DNA of 56,366 nt from an uncultured Oscillospiraceae bacterium (GCA_934597125.1 CAKTQM010000007.1:1-56366); one strand, 5' to 3'. Shown: positions 16,870 to 24,878, numbered from the stretch's first letter. The notes: generated by a model not told the origin, from the letters alone. Made by a program: numbers and translations.

Positions 16870-17336
16870 TCTTCGCCCTCCATCTTCCGCAGCATCCGCG
16901 TCAGGTTCCAATCGGGGATGCTCTCGGCGCTTTCCTTGTCCAGACACAGCACCAGAAAATCATCGCCATTCTGCTCGATCGTGACGGTGCCCGGCGTCAG
17001 GGTGATGGAATTGCTCAGTATCACCCGGGAAATATTTTTCTCAAAGGGCACCCGCAGCCGCACGATGGCGGGGTGGTATCTGTGGGGCGGCACCAGAATG
17101 ATCTTGATGACCGCCAGGTTGGCCTTCACGATCTCCCAGATCAGCACGGCCACGTATACCACATAGCCGCCCAGCCGCTTCAAAAGCCGCTTTTCATGGC
17201 TGGGATGATACCCCAGCGCGTATACGCAGAAAGCGTATACCGCCCCGGCGATCACCACGCCGAATACGCAGATCTCCACCGTGATCCGCCCGTTCAGCAG
17301 CAGCCACAGGGCAAACAAAAACACACACATGATCAT
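16860..17336 (-). CDS. mrpE: Mrp-type antiporter subunit E, first gene of the operon
   Basis: The 158-residue protein has a membrane N-terminus and the MrpE motifs WEIVKANLAVIKIILVP and SNSITLTPGTVTI. I start it at ATG 17336 (MIMCVFLFALWLLLNG), with GGAGTGGAGA upstream and a normal hydrophobic N-terminus; a TTG at 17357 is a weaker alternative. It opens the operon of ten genes transcribed leftward. In Mrp complexes MrpE lies at the edge of the small-subunit cluster and supports full activity. Confidence 0.88.
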   Translation of the reverse strand: MIMCVFLFALWLLLNGRITVEICVFGVVIAGAVYAFCVYALGYHPSHEKRLLKRLGGYVVYVAVLIWEIVKANLAVIKIILVPPHRYHPAIVRLRVPFEKNISRVILSNSITLTPGTVTIEQNGDDFLVLCLDKESAESIPDWNLTRMLRKMEGEEWN

Positions 17337-17722
17337 TGTTGTCGTTCTCCACTCCAATCCTTACAAATAACCGCCAAATGCATGCGTCTGTACGGGGACA
17401 GGGATGTATCCGGCGGCTTGACTTGTTCATCACATCAAAACAGCAAAGTGTTAACCAATTGTTAATTTTAACATACCCTGCTGTACATTGCAACAAAAAA
17501 CGACTGATTTTGACTGGTTTCTTTTTGGGAAAAAAAGACAGCGGCTTGCCATTTTTTGCAAAATTTCCTGCAAATTTTTGCAAATCGGCTTTAGGAAATC
17601 CAGCAATTTCCCCCATTACCGTCAAAAACCGCGGAATTTCACTGGAAGTGTGGCATTTGCAACAGACGAAACGGCCCCGCGGCGGTATACTGCCATCAGA
17701 ATTCAACGAGGAGGTCATGTCC
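17337..17722. other. Divergent intergenic region, mrp operon and Fe-S protein
   Basis: The 386-base AT-rich gap must hold both promoters. A candidate -10 (TATACT, 17686-17691) serves the rightward gene but lacks a good -35 at normal distance, suggesting an activator. The palindrome TTAACCAATTGTTAA (17451-17465) and three TGCAAA repeats at 17557, 17569 and 17579 (about one helical turn apart) are possible operator sequences. No gene is visible in it. Confidence 0.5.
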
Positions 17723-18418
17723 ATGATCCGCAAGATCATCCATATCGACGAAGCGAAGTGCGACGGCTGCGGCGCCTGCGTCAATGCCTGCCACGAGGGA
17801 GCCATCGGCCTGGTGAACGGCAAGGCCAAGCTGCTGCACGAGCATTACTGCGACGGTTTGGGCGACTGCCTGCCCGCCTGCCATACCAACGCCATCACCT
17901 TTGAAGAGCGGGAAGCGCCCGCCTATGACGAGGCCGCCGTGCTCTCCGCCAAGGCGGCCAAGGAACGCCCCGCCCACACCGGCTGTCCCGGCGCCGCCAT
18001 GCGCCAGATGCAGCATAAAGCGGCTCCGGCAGCGGTCTCCGCTGCGCCGGAGGGCCAGCTGAGCAACTGGCCGGTGCAGATCAAGCTGGTTCCTACCCGG
18101 GCCCCGTACTTTGACGGCGCGTCGCTGCTGGTGGCGGCGGATTGCTCCGCCTTTACCTACGGCGATTTTCACCGCCGCTTTCTGGCAGGGAAGGTCTGCC
18201 TCATCGGCTGCCCCAAGCTGGACGGCGTGGACTACACGGAAAAGCTGACGGAGATTATCCGGGATAACGATATAAGATCTCTGACTATCGTCCGGATGGA
18301 GGTGCCCTGCTGCGGCGGGCTGGAGTTTGCCGCCAGGACGGCGCTGCAAAACAGCGGAAAGTTTATTCCCTGGCAGGTAGTCACCGTCAACATCGACGGC
18401 ACCCTGCGGGAGAATTAA
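17723..18418 (+). CDS. Dicluster 4Fe-4S ferredoxin-like protein
   Basis: The 231-residue protein begins with a [4Fe-4S] motif CDGCGACVNAC followed by the end of a second, altered set (YCDGLGDCLPACHTNAI). Further Cys residues occur at GCPG, ADCSA, GCPKLD and CCGG, so it may bind extra iron-sulphur or metal. Such proteins carry electrons in the cytoplasm of anaerobes; a partner is not visible nearby. GAGGAGG is 8 bases before the ATG at 17723; an ATG two codons earlier is too close to it. The C-terminal half (about 110-231) is a conserved domain of unknown role. It is divergent from the antiporter operon. Confidence 0.82.
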   Translation: MIRKIIHIDEAKCDGCGACVNACHEGAIGLVNGKAKLLHEHYCDGLGDCLPACHTNAITFEEREAPAYDEAAVLSAKAAKERPAHTGCPGAAMRQMQHKAAPAAVSAAPEGQLSNWPVQIKLVPTRAPYFDGASLLVAADCSAFTYGDFHRRFLAGKVCLIGCPKLDGVDYTEKLTEIIRDNDIRSLTIVRMEVPCCGGLEFAARTALQNSGKFIPWQVVTVNIDGTLREN

Positions 18419-18448
18419 GGGGAAAAACCGCCCCCAAAAGGCCGGTTA

Positions 18449-18481
18449 ATGTACCGATAACGGGGGTTTATGTACCAATAA
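18449..18481 (+). repeat. Paired ATGTACC direct repeats, copy 1
   Basis: ATGTACCGATAA (18449-18460) and ATGTACCAATAA (18470-18481) are direct repeats 21 bases apart. The same pair at the same 21-base offset occurs at 30987-31019, and in both places a terminator hairpin follows at once. This may be the end of a lost mobile element or a small dispersed repeat. Confidence 0.7.
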
Positions 18482-18487
18482 AACTGC

Positions 18488-18520
18488 AAAAAAATGCACC
18501 CGCATACGGGTGCATTTTTT
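18488..18520. terminator. Bidirectional terminator
   Basis: A perfect stem (AAAAAATGCACCCG and its complement around CATA) with A and T runs on the two sides lies between the convergent Fe-S protein and NUDIX genes. Confidence 0.9.
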
Positions 18521-18523
18521 GCG

Positions 18524-18976
18524 CTAAAACAGTTCGTCGTATATCTCGCCCCGCAAGGACTGATGAAGATGCAGACGGCGGAAGTCGATCATGTCCTCCG
18601 GCAGGGCGTCCAGCGGAAACCAGTCCAGACCGTCGCACTTGTTGGGCTCCATGATGGCGGGGGTGCCCTCGTAGGCGTGGACAAAGAAATAGAGGTCGTA
18701 ATAGGTGCGGTCGCCCTCCTTGCCCAGCCGGTGACACACGTGAGCAAATTCCGCGTCCTCCGGGCGGACGCAGATGCCCAGTTCCTCGCTGCACTCGCGG
18801 GCCAGGGCCTGACGGGCGGTCTCGCCCTCGTCCACGTGGCCGGAGCCGGCGATGTCCCATTTGCCATCCATATAGCCGGTATTGTGGCGGCGGTGCAGCA
18901 GTACCTCCCGCTTGCCGTTACGCTCTCTCAGCAGCAGAGGGAACACCGCTGAGTAGCAGGGGAAATGTTGTGACAT
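18524..18976 (-). CDS. NUDIX hydrolase
   Basis: The 150-residue protein has a complete NUDIX box, GHVDEGETARQALA followed by RECSEELGI, matching G-x5-E-x7-R-E-U-x-E-E-x-G-U, whose glutamates bind the catalytic metal. Family members hydrolyse nucleoside diphosphate derivatives; the substrate here is unknown. KWDIAGSGHVDEGE and the HRRHNTGYMDGKW segment resemble the group with isopentenyl-diphosphate isomerase-like and (d)NTP-cleaning members. AAAGGA lies upstream of the ATG at 18976. It stands alone. Confidence 0.92.
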   Translation of the reverse strand: MSQHFPCYSAVFPLLLRERNGKREVLLHRRHNTGYMDGKWDIAGSGHVDEGETARQALARECSEELGICVRPEDAEFAHVCHRLGKEGDRTYYDLYFFVHAYEGTPAIMEPNKCDGLDWFPLDALPEDMIDFRRLHLHQSLRGEIYDELF

Positions 18977-19050
18977 GATGAGTCCTTTCTTTGGGGTGGG
19001 AATGTGTTGGTTATTGGGGCGTTTGCAGCGGGTGCGATGAATGGTTTGTA

Positions 19051-19178
19051 GGGGCCGACGACCCTGTCGGCCCTGACGATGGCCGGTGTATTTCCGATAG
19101 GGCCGACAGAGTCGTCGGCCCCTACGGAGTTCTATCGTTAACCGGTGCGTAGGGGCGGGGTTCTACCCCGCCCGCCGT
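19051..19178. repeat. Mosaic of palindromic repeat modules, copy 2
   Basis: The gene-free stretch before the NUDIX gene contains GGGGCCGACGAC/GTCGGCCC palindromes (19051-19079 and 19099-19127), the 38-base block shared with 6135-6172 in inverted form (19118-19155), and the GGGCGGGG/CCCCGCCC module (19152-19172) shared with 6063-6083. The order and orientation of the modules differ between the two sites. Confidence 0.8.
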
Positions 19179-19262
19179 TTATCGATGGCATACCGTATAC
19201 CGAACGGGAGGGGTGGAACCCATCCCGTATGATAATGGTGCAGCGGACGAATGGTAATGCGG

Positions 19263-19517
19263 CTATTTCCCGCAGAACGCCTCATATTTCTCCTGCAGCC
19301 AACCCTTCAGCGCGGCGACGCCGTCCTCATCCCATGGAAAATCCTGCTCCTGCACGTCCTTGGCGGCCTCATAGCAGTACACGGTGTACACCGCCGCGTG
19401 AAGGATCCTCTCCTTTTTATCGGTGGCAAAGCGATAGCGGAAATCACCGATAGAGCCGGTATAGACGTTGGCGCGGTTGAACCATTTGGGGGTCAGCTCT
19501 TGAAACTGCGGATGCAT
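19263..19517 (-). CDS. Small conserved-type protein of unknown function
   Basis: The 84-residue, soluble, aromatic-rich protein (WFNRANVYTGSIGDFRYRF near the start) has an excellent Shine-Dalgarno (AAGGAGAG) before the ATG at 19517 and codon use like its neighbours, so it is very probably a real gene. I do not recognise a domain. It stands between palindromic repeats and the pfkA promoter and shows no operon partner. Confidence 0.8.
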   Translation of the reverse strand: MHPQFQELTPKWFNRANVYTGSIGDFRYRFATDKKERILHAAVYTVYCYEAAKDVQEQDFPWDEDGVAALKGWLQEKYEAFCGK

Positions 19518-19579
19518 GGGATCTCTCCTTGTGACATATTTTTCATTATTTTAGCACAAGCCGCCCTGTATTTCAACGG

Positions 19580-19608
19580 TTGTCTTGTCCCACAGTTTGT
19601 GGTATACT
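19580..19608 (+). promoter_or_regulatory. pfkA-buk promoter
   Basis: TTGTCT (19580-19585), a 17-base spacer and TATACT (19603-19608), 60 bases upstream of the pfkA start. Confidence 0.65.
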
Positions 19609-19668
19609 GCATCATGGAATAAAATTGATGGCAAACTATCTTATACAATAATAAGAGGTGTATGTAAT

Positions 19669-20646
19669 ATGGAAAACGCAGTAAAACGCATCGGCGTGCT
19701 GACCTCCGGCGGCGACGCGCCCGGTATGAACGCCGCCATCCGCGCCGTGACCCGCAGCGCTCTGAGCCGGGGCATCGAGGTAGTGGGTATCCGCCGCGGC
19801 TGGCAGGGCCTGATCAACGGCGATTTTGTCAAGCTGGACAGCTCCAGCGTCAGCCGCATCATCAACCGGGGTGGCACCATGCTCTATACCGCCCGCAGCG
19901 AGGAGTTCCGCACCAAAGAGGGACAGGAAAAGGCCTTTAACACCTGCAAACTGCTGGGACTGGACGGCATCGTGGCCATCGGCGGCGACGGTACCTTCCG
20001 CGGCGCACAGGATCTGAGCAAGTGGGGCATCTCCGTGGTGGGCATCCCCGGCACCATCGACAACGACATCGTCTGCACCGACTACACTATCGGCTTTGAT
20101 ACCGCCGCCAACACGGCGGTGGAGTGCATTGACAAGCTGCGTGACACCATGCAGTCCCACGAGCGCTGCTCCGTGGTGGAGGTCATGGGCCGCCGCGCCG
20201 GTTATCTGGCGCTGTACGTGGGTCTGGCCGTGGGCGCCACGGCGGTGCTGGTGCCGGAGACGGAGTACGACTTTGAAGCCCACGTGGCCGAAAAGATCCG
20301 TCAGGCCCGCCTGCTGGGCAAGACCAACTTCATGATCGTGGTGGCCGAGGGCTGCGTCAGCGCCATGAAAGTGGGCGACCAGATCAGAAACGAGCTGGGT
20401 CTGGATCCCCGCGTTACCATTCTGGGCCACATCCAGCGGGGCGGTAGCCCCACCGCCAAGGATCGCGTCATCGCCACCCGCATGGGCTACGAGGCGGTGC
20501 GGGTGCTGGCCGAGGGCGGCACCAACCGCGTCATCGTGATCCACAGCGACCAGATCACCGATCTGGACATTGATGAGGGTCTGGCCATGATGAAGACCCT
20601 GAACCAGGAGGAATTCCAGGTCATGAAGACCATGACCGGCCAATAA
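19669..20646 (+). CDS. pfkA: ATP-dependent 6-phosphofructokinase
   Basis: The 325-residue protein is a group A phosphofructokinase, phosphorylating fructose 6-phosphate with ATP, the committed step of glycolysis. Motifs: LTSGGDAPGMN (ATP), GGDGTFRGA (with the Gly-Asp-Gly typical of ATP users rather than pyrophosphate users), PGTIDND (catalytic Asp), MGRRAGY (substrate). Length is standard. AAGAGGTG precedes the ATG at 19669 by 8 bases. It probably forms an operon with the butyrate kinase gene, 23 bases downstream, joining the entry of glycolysis with an ATP-yielding fermentation step. Confidence 0.97.
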   Translation: MENAVKRIGVLTSGGDAPGMNAAIRAVTRSALSRGIEVVGIRRGWQGLINGDFVKLDSSSVSRIINRGGTMLYTARSEEFRTKEGQEKAFNTCKLLGLDGIVAIGGDGTFRGAQDLSKWGISVVGIPGTIDNDIVCTDYTIGFDTAANTAVECIDKLRDTMQSHERCSVVEVMGRRAGYLALYVGLAVGATAVLVPETEYDFEAHVAEKIRQARLLGKTNFMIVVAEGCVSAMKVGDQIRNELGLDPRVTILGHIQRGGSPTAKDRVIATRMGYEAVRVLAEGGTNRVIVIHSDQITDLDIDEGLAMMKTLNQEEFQVMKTMTGQ

Positions 20647-20669
20647 ACGCCACGAAAGGAGAACCAACC

Positions 20670-21746
20670 ATGAATTACCGCGTCCTTGTCATCAACCCCG
20701 GCTCCACCTCTACCAAAATGGGGGTGTTTGAGGGGGAGACGTGTCTCTTCCAGGAGACGCTGCGCCACAGTGCCGAAGAGCTGGCGCCCTTCGCCCAGAT
20801 CATGGATCAGGTGGAGTTCCGCCGTGCGCTGGTGGAGCAGGTGCTGGCGGAGCGCGGCATCGCCCCCGACACGCTGCACGCCGTGTGCGCCCGCGGCGGC
20901 CAGGTGCCCCCGTGTCCCTCCGGCGCCTTTGTGGTGGACAAGCAGATGTGCGACTATCTCTACGGCGTGAAAGAGGCCGCCCATGCCTCCAATCTGGGCG
21001 CCGTTATCGCGCTGGATATTGCGGAAAAGCAGGGTATCCCCGCCTATGTGTATGACCCCGTGGCGGTGGACGAGATGACCCCCGTCACCCGCATCACCGG
21101 TATGCCCATGCTGCAGCGCCATATGCTGGGCCACGCCCTGAATTGCCGCGCCATGGCTATCCGCTGCGCCAAAGAGGTGATGCACAAGCCGCTGGAGGAG
21201 TGCCGCTTCATCGTGCTGCATCTGGGCGGCGGCGCATCGGCGCGGCTGTTCATCGGCGGCAGGATGGTGGACGGCGTCCGTGACGACGAGATCATGTTCG
21301 CCCCCGAGCGCAGCGGCGGTGAGGACTGCCAGAGCCTGATCCACCTGTGCTTCTCCGGCCGGTATACGGAGCAGGAGCTGATGAAATACGTCCGCGGCGC
21401 AGGTGGCCTGAAAGCCCATCTGGGTACCAGCGACGCCCGCGAGGTGGAGCAGCGCATTGCCGCCGGCGACGAAAAAGCCAAGCTGGTCTATGATGCCATG
21501 CTGTACGGCGCGGCCAAGTCTCTGGGCGCGCTGGCCGCTGCGGCCGACGGGCAGATCGACCGCATTATCCTGACCGGCGGCATTGCCCACTCGAAGTATG
21601 TGACGGACTACCTGACGAAGAAGCTGTCCTTCATCGCGCCGGTGGAGGTCATGGCCGGCGAATTTGAGATGGAGGCTCTGGCGGCAGGCGCCTGCCGCGT
21701 GCTGGCAGGGGAGGAGCAGCCCCATCGCTTCTCCGAGCTGGTGTAA
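20670..21746 (+). CDS. buk: Butyrate kinase
   Basis: The 358-residue acyl kinase of the acetate/butyrate kinase family converts butyryl phosphate and ADP to butyrate and ATP. Visible motifs are NPGSTSTK (phosphate 1), HLGGGAS (phosphate 2), FAPERSG, GGLKAHLGTSDAREVE and ILTGGIAHS (adenosine). The length fits butyrate kinase rather than acetate kinase (about 400). AAAGGAG precedes the start. The usual partner phosphotransbutyrylase is not in this window, so it may be encoded elsewhere, or the enzyme may act on another short or branched acyl phosphate. Confidence 0.95.
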   Translation: MNYRVLVINPGSTSTKMGVFEGETCLFQETLRHSAEELAPFAQIMDQVEFRRALVEQVLAERGIAPDTLHAVCARGGQVPPCPSGAFVVDKQMCDYLYGVKEAAHASNLGAVIALDIAEKQGIPAYVYDPVAVDEMTPVTRITGMPMLQRHMLGHALNCRAMAIRCAKEVMHKPLEECRFIVLHLGGGASARLFIGGRMVDGVRDDEIMFAPERSGGEDCQSLIHLCFSGRYTEQELMKYVRGAGGLKAHLGTSDAREVEQRIAAGDEKAKLVYDAMLYGAAKSLGALAAAADGQIDRIILTGGIAHSKYVTDYLTKKLSFIAPVEVMAGEFEMEALAAGACRVLAGEEQPHRFSELV

Positions 21747-21828
21747 ATTTTGTGTGTTTTGCGGGGAACCTTTTGCGGGAGAAATACGTCTAAGGAGTAT
21801 CGTTCCAGAGAAAGGAAGCGTTATTACG

Positions 21829-22326
21829 ATGAAAAAGCTATTTGCGACCGCTCTGGCCGTCTGCTGTGCGCTGGCGCTGGTTGCCTGCACGGTGAAAAAG
21901 CCGGAGGAGACCGGCGACGTCAGCCAGTTTCCCAATCCGGTGCATGAGTGTACCGCCGAGGAGCAGGCCGCCAACACCGGCATTACCCTGAATGTGCCCA
22001 TCACGGCGGTGGATGTGGTCTACAGCTATATCGACGGCGACAAGGAGCCGCTGGCTCAGGTGAGTTTTGTCTATCAGGGCCAGACCTATACCTATCGGGG
22101 CCAGAAGACCCAGACGGTGCAGGATATCTCCGGTATGTACTATGAGTGGACAAAGACCACCAATGATTCCGAGGATGTGCCCTATACCTGCTACTTTACC
22201 GACGAGGGGCAGGGCATCGCCCTGTGGCATACCGACGGCGTCAGCTATACACTGGGCATGACGGAAAACGCCACGGAGGAGCTGCTGGTGACTATGTACG
22301 GCATCGTGACCGGCGAAGCGGAATAA
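21829..22326 (+). CDS. Lipoprotein, possibly DUF4367-like
   Basis: The 165-residue protein has a lipoprotein signal peptide (MKKLFATALAVCCALALVAC, lipobox cysteine at 20), so it should be anchored on the outer face of the membrane. The mature part is mixed alpha/beta with VSFVYQGQTYTYRG and a C-terminal GVSYTLGMTENATEELL that resembles DUF4367-type domains; this is a weak similarity judged by eye. AAAGGAAG precedes the ATG at 21829. It follows buk by 82 bases, possibly in the same transcript. Confidence 0.8.
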   Translation: MKKLFATALAVCCALALVACTVKKPEETGDVSQFPNPVHECTAEEQAANTGITLNVPITAVDVVYSYIDGDKEPLAQVSFVYQGQTYTYRGQKTQTVQDISGMYYEWTKTTNDSEDVPYTCYFTDEGQGIALWHTDGVSYTLGMTENATEELLVTMYGIVTGEAE

Positions 22327-22332
22327 GCAAAA

Positions 22333-22364
22333 AAAGAGACCGGTTTTACCGGTCTCTTTTTTGT
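22333..22364 (+). terminator. Terminator after the lipoprotein gene
   Basis: The stem AAAGAGACCGGT with ACCGGTCTCTTT around TTT ends in a long T run. It closes the pfkA-buk-lipoprotein region. Confidence 0.92.
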
Positions 22365-22482
22365 CACAGACTTCGTTCGACGCCGTTGCAAAACGTTAGC
22401 CTTCTTTTTGTACAATCCTCCCAACAAATCCCGAATTCCTTCGTCACCTCTTACAAAATGTACGTTCAACAGGAAAAATACC

Positions 22483-22510
22483 TTGCAATTTTTCGTCAAA
22501 GTGCTACACT
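22483..22510 (+). promoter_or_regulatory. Promoter of the surface-protein leader
   Basis: TTGCAA (22483-22488), a 16-base spacer and an extended -10 TGC-TACACT (22502-22510). Transcription from about 22517 would give a leader of about 270 bases before the start codon at 22791. Confidence 0.6.
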
Positions 22511-22526
22511 AAACCTGTGTTCCTGC

Positions 22527-22750
22527 CAAACCCTATAGGGTTTGCTGTTTTTTCTGAAAGAAAAAACAGGACAGGCCGTGTATTCCCATCTTGGCATAAC
22601 GGCCGCGGAGGCAACCCTGCGGCCTTGTGCGTCTGATCTCCCCATTTCAGGGCAGACAGAGCGTTGGTTGCTTGCTCTGTCTGCCCCCATCAGACGGGAG
22701 GACAGACCATACGCGGCGCCGCCGCATAATGCCGGAGCGGCGGCGTTTTT
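22527..22750 (+). ncRNA. Structured leader ending in a terminator (candidate cis-regulatory RNA)
   Basis: The leader folds into consecutive elements: an 18-base palindrome CAAACCCTATAGGGTTTG (22527-22544), a stem CTGTTTTTTC/GAAAAAACAG (22545-22569), GGCCGC/GCGGCC (22601-22624), a long stem GGGCAGACAGAGC with its complement (22650-22686) inside an outer GTCTGAT/ATCAGAC pair (22631-22695), and finally CGCCGCCGC/GCGGCGGCG followed by TTTTT (22717-22750), a typical terminator, 40 bases before the ATG. This layout is that of an attenuator or riboswitch; I could not match it to a known class. It could also be a free small RNA. Confidence 0.5.
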
Positions 22751-22790
22751 CCTCACCGGCAAATTTTTTAGTAGGGGAGGACATATACAT

Positions 22791-24770
22791 ATGTCAACCA
22801 AAAAAGCGACAAAAAGAGCGCTGCTGACCAGCATTCTGGCTATCTGCCTCTGTCTGGTTATGCTGATCGGCTCCACCTTCGCGTGGTTCACCGACACCGC
22901 CAGCACCAGCGTCAATCAGATCCAGTCCGGTACGCTGCAGCTGGCGCTGGAGATGGCAACGGAATGGACGGATGGACAGCCGTCAAAGTGGGAGAACGCC
23001 GAGGGCAAGACTCTGCAGTGGGTAAGAACGACCACCGCTGAGGGTGGAACAACCACAAAGACTCTTGTGGGCAGCAATGATATCCTTTGGGAGCCGGGCT
23101 GCACCTATGAGCTGCAGCCTATCCGTATCAGCAGCGTTGGCAACCTGGCGCTGAAGTACAAGATTCAGATTACCGGCATTGATGGCAGCGCCAAGCTGAA
23201 CGAGGTCATCGACTGGACGATCAAGAATGATGCCGAGGCAGGCGAGAATGTTCTTGCTGCCACCGAGTATCATTTGACTGCAAAGGGCGGCGACAATGAT
23301 TCCGACATCCTGACCATCAAGGGCCATATGGATGAAAACGCCAACAACAACTATCAGGGCCTGTTTATTGATGGCATTGGTATTACCGTTTTGGCGACGC
23401 AGGACACCGTTGAGTTCGACAGCGTGACGGATCAGTATGATGCGAAGGCGGTTTATCCTGTTGCTCCCACTTTGGGCAACGCAACTGCCGAAGGTAAAAT
23501 TACTGCAGCGGGCGCCAAGCTCGGTGATATGACTGACGAGGCCTCTCCGTCTGCAGCTGAGATCGAAATTCCCGAAAATGCGGTTACGGCAGACACCAAT
23601 GCCATATTCAACATGGTATTGACCGAGTCGAATCCCGCTTCCGTAACCTACGAGATCAGCCTGAAGAATGTAGACACTGATGAGACTGTCACGCTCGCCA
23701 AGCCTGCCACAGTCACCACGAATATTGGTGCCGGCTTATCGAATGTGAAGGTCACTCATAGCGGCGTAGCTATGCAGGAAGTTACCAGCACTGGTGCTTT
23801 AACTGACGGTACATATTTCTATAATCCCGGCGATGGTAAACTGATGATCTGCACCAAGAGCTTTAGCCCGTTCGTCATCAGCTATGAGTTCAATGATGTT
23901 GCTTCTGTTAACGGTAAGGGATATACAACCGTCTTCTCGGCTATCGCTGCGGCGAAAGATGGCGATACCGTTGTGTTGACGAAGGATCAGTCGGGTCTCA
24001 TTACTGTTAAAGGTAAAAATATCACGATTGATCTTAACGGAAAGACTTTTAATGCCACAAAAGCCAACGCGATTCAGCTTGTAGAGAATGCCGGCGTAAC
24101 AATTCAGAATGGTACGATTAACGCCAAACAATGTGGCGTGATTCTCTTCAACGATGGAGATAAACTTAATCTTGATAATGTAAAGATTAACGCCAAAAAC
24201 ACGAATGGAATTGGTGTGTTTGGTTATTCCACCAATTGCACAATTGAGATCAAGGATTCTGAAATAAACTCTAATTACATCGGTGTATGTCAAAACGGCT
24301 CTCGTGGAGGGAATACCTACACGATCACGGGTACCACGATTACCGATACATACGGTGTGGGTGTTTATATTTCCAACAGTGTCGGTAACGCAAAGCAGAA
24401 TCTTACGATAACCAACTGCACGATTTCCGGCCCTTCCGGTGTTGAGATGAAGCATACCAACGCAACGATTACGAATTCGACCCTGATCGGAACCGCCACG
24501 CCCACGGCCTCCGGCTCCAATAATAACGGCACCTGCACGGACGGATATGCACTGGCGGTCACGACAAACGGTGTGAATGATCATGTGACAGGAACGGTTG
24601 CTGTTTCCGGCTGCAAATTCTACAGCGGAACGACAACCGAAGGTGAGAGCAACGGCTATGTATTTGTGTATAAGGTTGCCGATAGCTCGTCTGTAACAAT
24701 TGATGGCAAGGTCGTCACAGATTACAATACCTATGGCGGAGAAACAAACGGAGCCGATACGCAGGCTTGA
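22791..24770 (+). CDS. Large SipW-dependent surface protein with beta-helix half
   Basis: The 659-residue protein starts with a SipW-dependent signal (basic KKATKRA, hydrophobic core, then GSTFAWFTDTAS), as in TasA/camelysin-type fibre and envelope proteins. Residues of about 35-210 are TasA-like beta structure; about 245-375 hold further domains (VTYEISLKNVDTDETVTL, then FSPFVISYEF). From about 380 to 620 comes a run of short beta-strand turns rich in Asn, Thr, Ile and Gly (ITIDLNGKTF, VTIQNGTINA, LTITNCTISG), typical of a right-handed beta-helix that binds or cuts polysaccharide. There is no anchor at the C-terminus. The second half is visibly AT-richer than the first and than neighbouring genes, which suggests a module acquired by recombination. 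No SipW peptidase is in the window. GGGGAGG precedes the start. Confidence 0.85.
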   Translation: MSTKKATKRALLTSILAICLCLVMLIGSTFAWFTDTASTSVNQIQSGTLQLALEMATEWTDGQPSKWENAEGKTLQWVRTTTAEGGTTTKTLVGSNDILWEPGCTYELQPIRISSVGNLALKYKIQITGIDGSAKLNEVIDWTIKNDAEAGENVLAATEYHLTAKGGDNDSDILTIKGHMDENANNNYQGLFIDGIGITVLATQDTVEFDSVTDQYDAKAVYPVAPTLGNATAEGKITAAGAKLGDMTDEASPSAAEIEIPENAVTADTNAIFNMVLTESNPASVTYEISLKNVDTDETVTLAKPATVTTNIGAGLSNVKVTHSGVAMQEVTSTGALTDGTYFYNPGDGKLMICTKSFSPFVISYEFNDVASVNGKGYTTVFSAIAAAKDGDTVVLTKDQSGLITVKGKNITIDLNGKTFNATKANAIQLVENAGVTIQNGTINAKQCGVILFNDGDKLNLDNVKINAKNTNGIGVFGYSTNCTIEIKDSEINSNYIGVCQNGSRGGNTYTITGTTITDTYGVGVYISNSVGNAKQNLTITNCTISGPSGVEMKHTNATITNSTLIGTATPTASGSNNNGTCTDGYALAVTTNGVNDHVTGTVAVSGCKFYSGTTTEGESNGYVFVYKVADSSSVTIDGKVVTDYNTYGGETNGADTQA

Positions 24771-24878
24771 TATGATCTGCCGGGTTCCTTTGCTCTCTTG
24801 TGAAGGGCCATCAAAAGGTATAAGCACGGTTTGAATCTTTTTGATGATCACCTATTACCGGCGAGTAACCCGACCATG

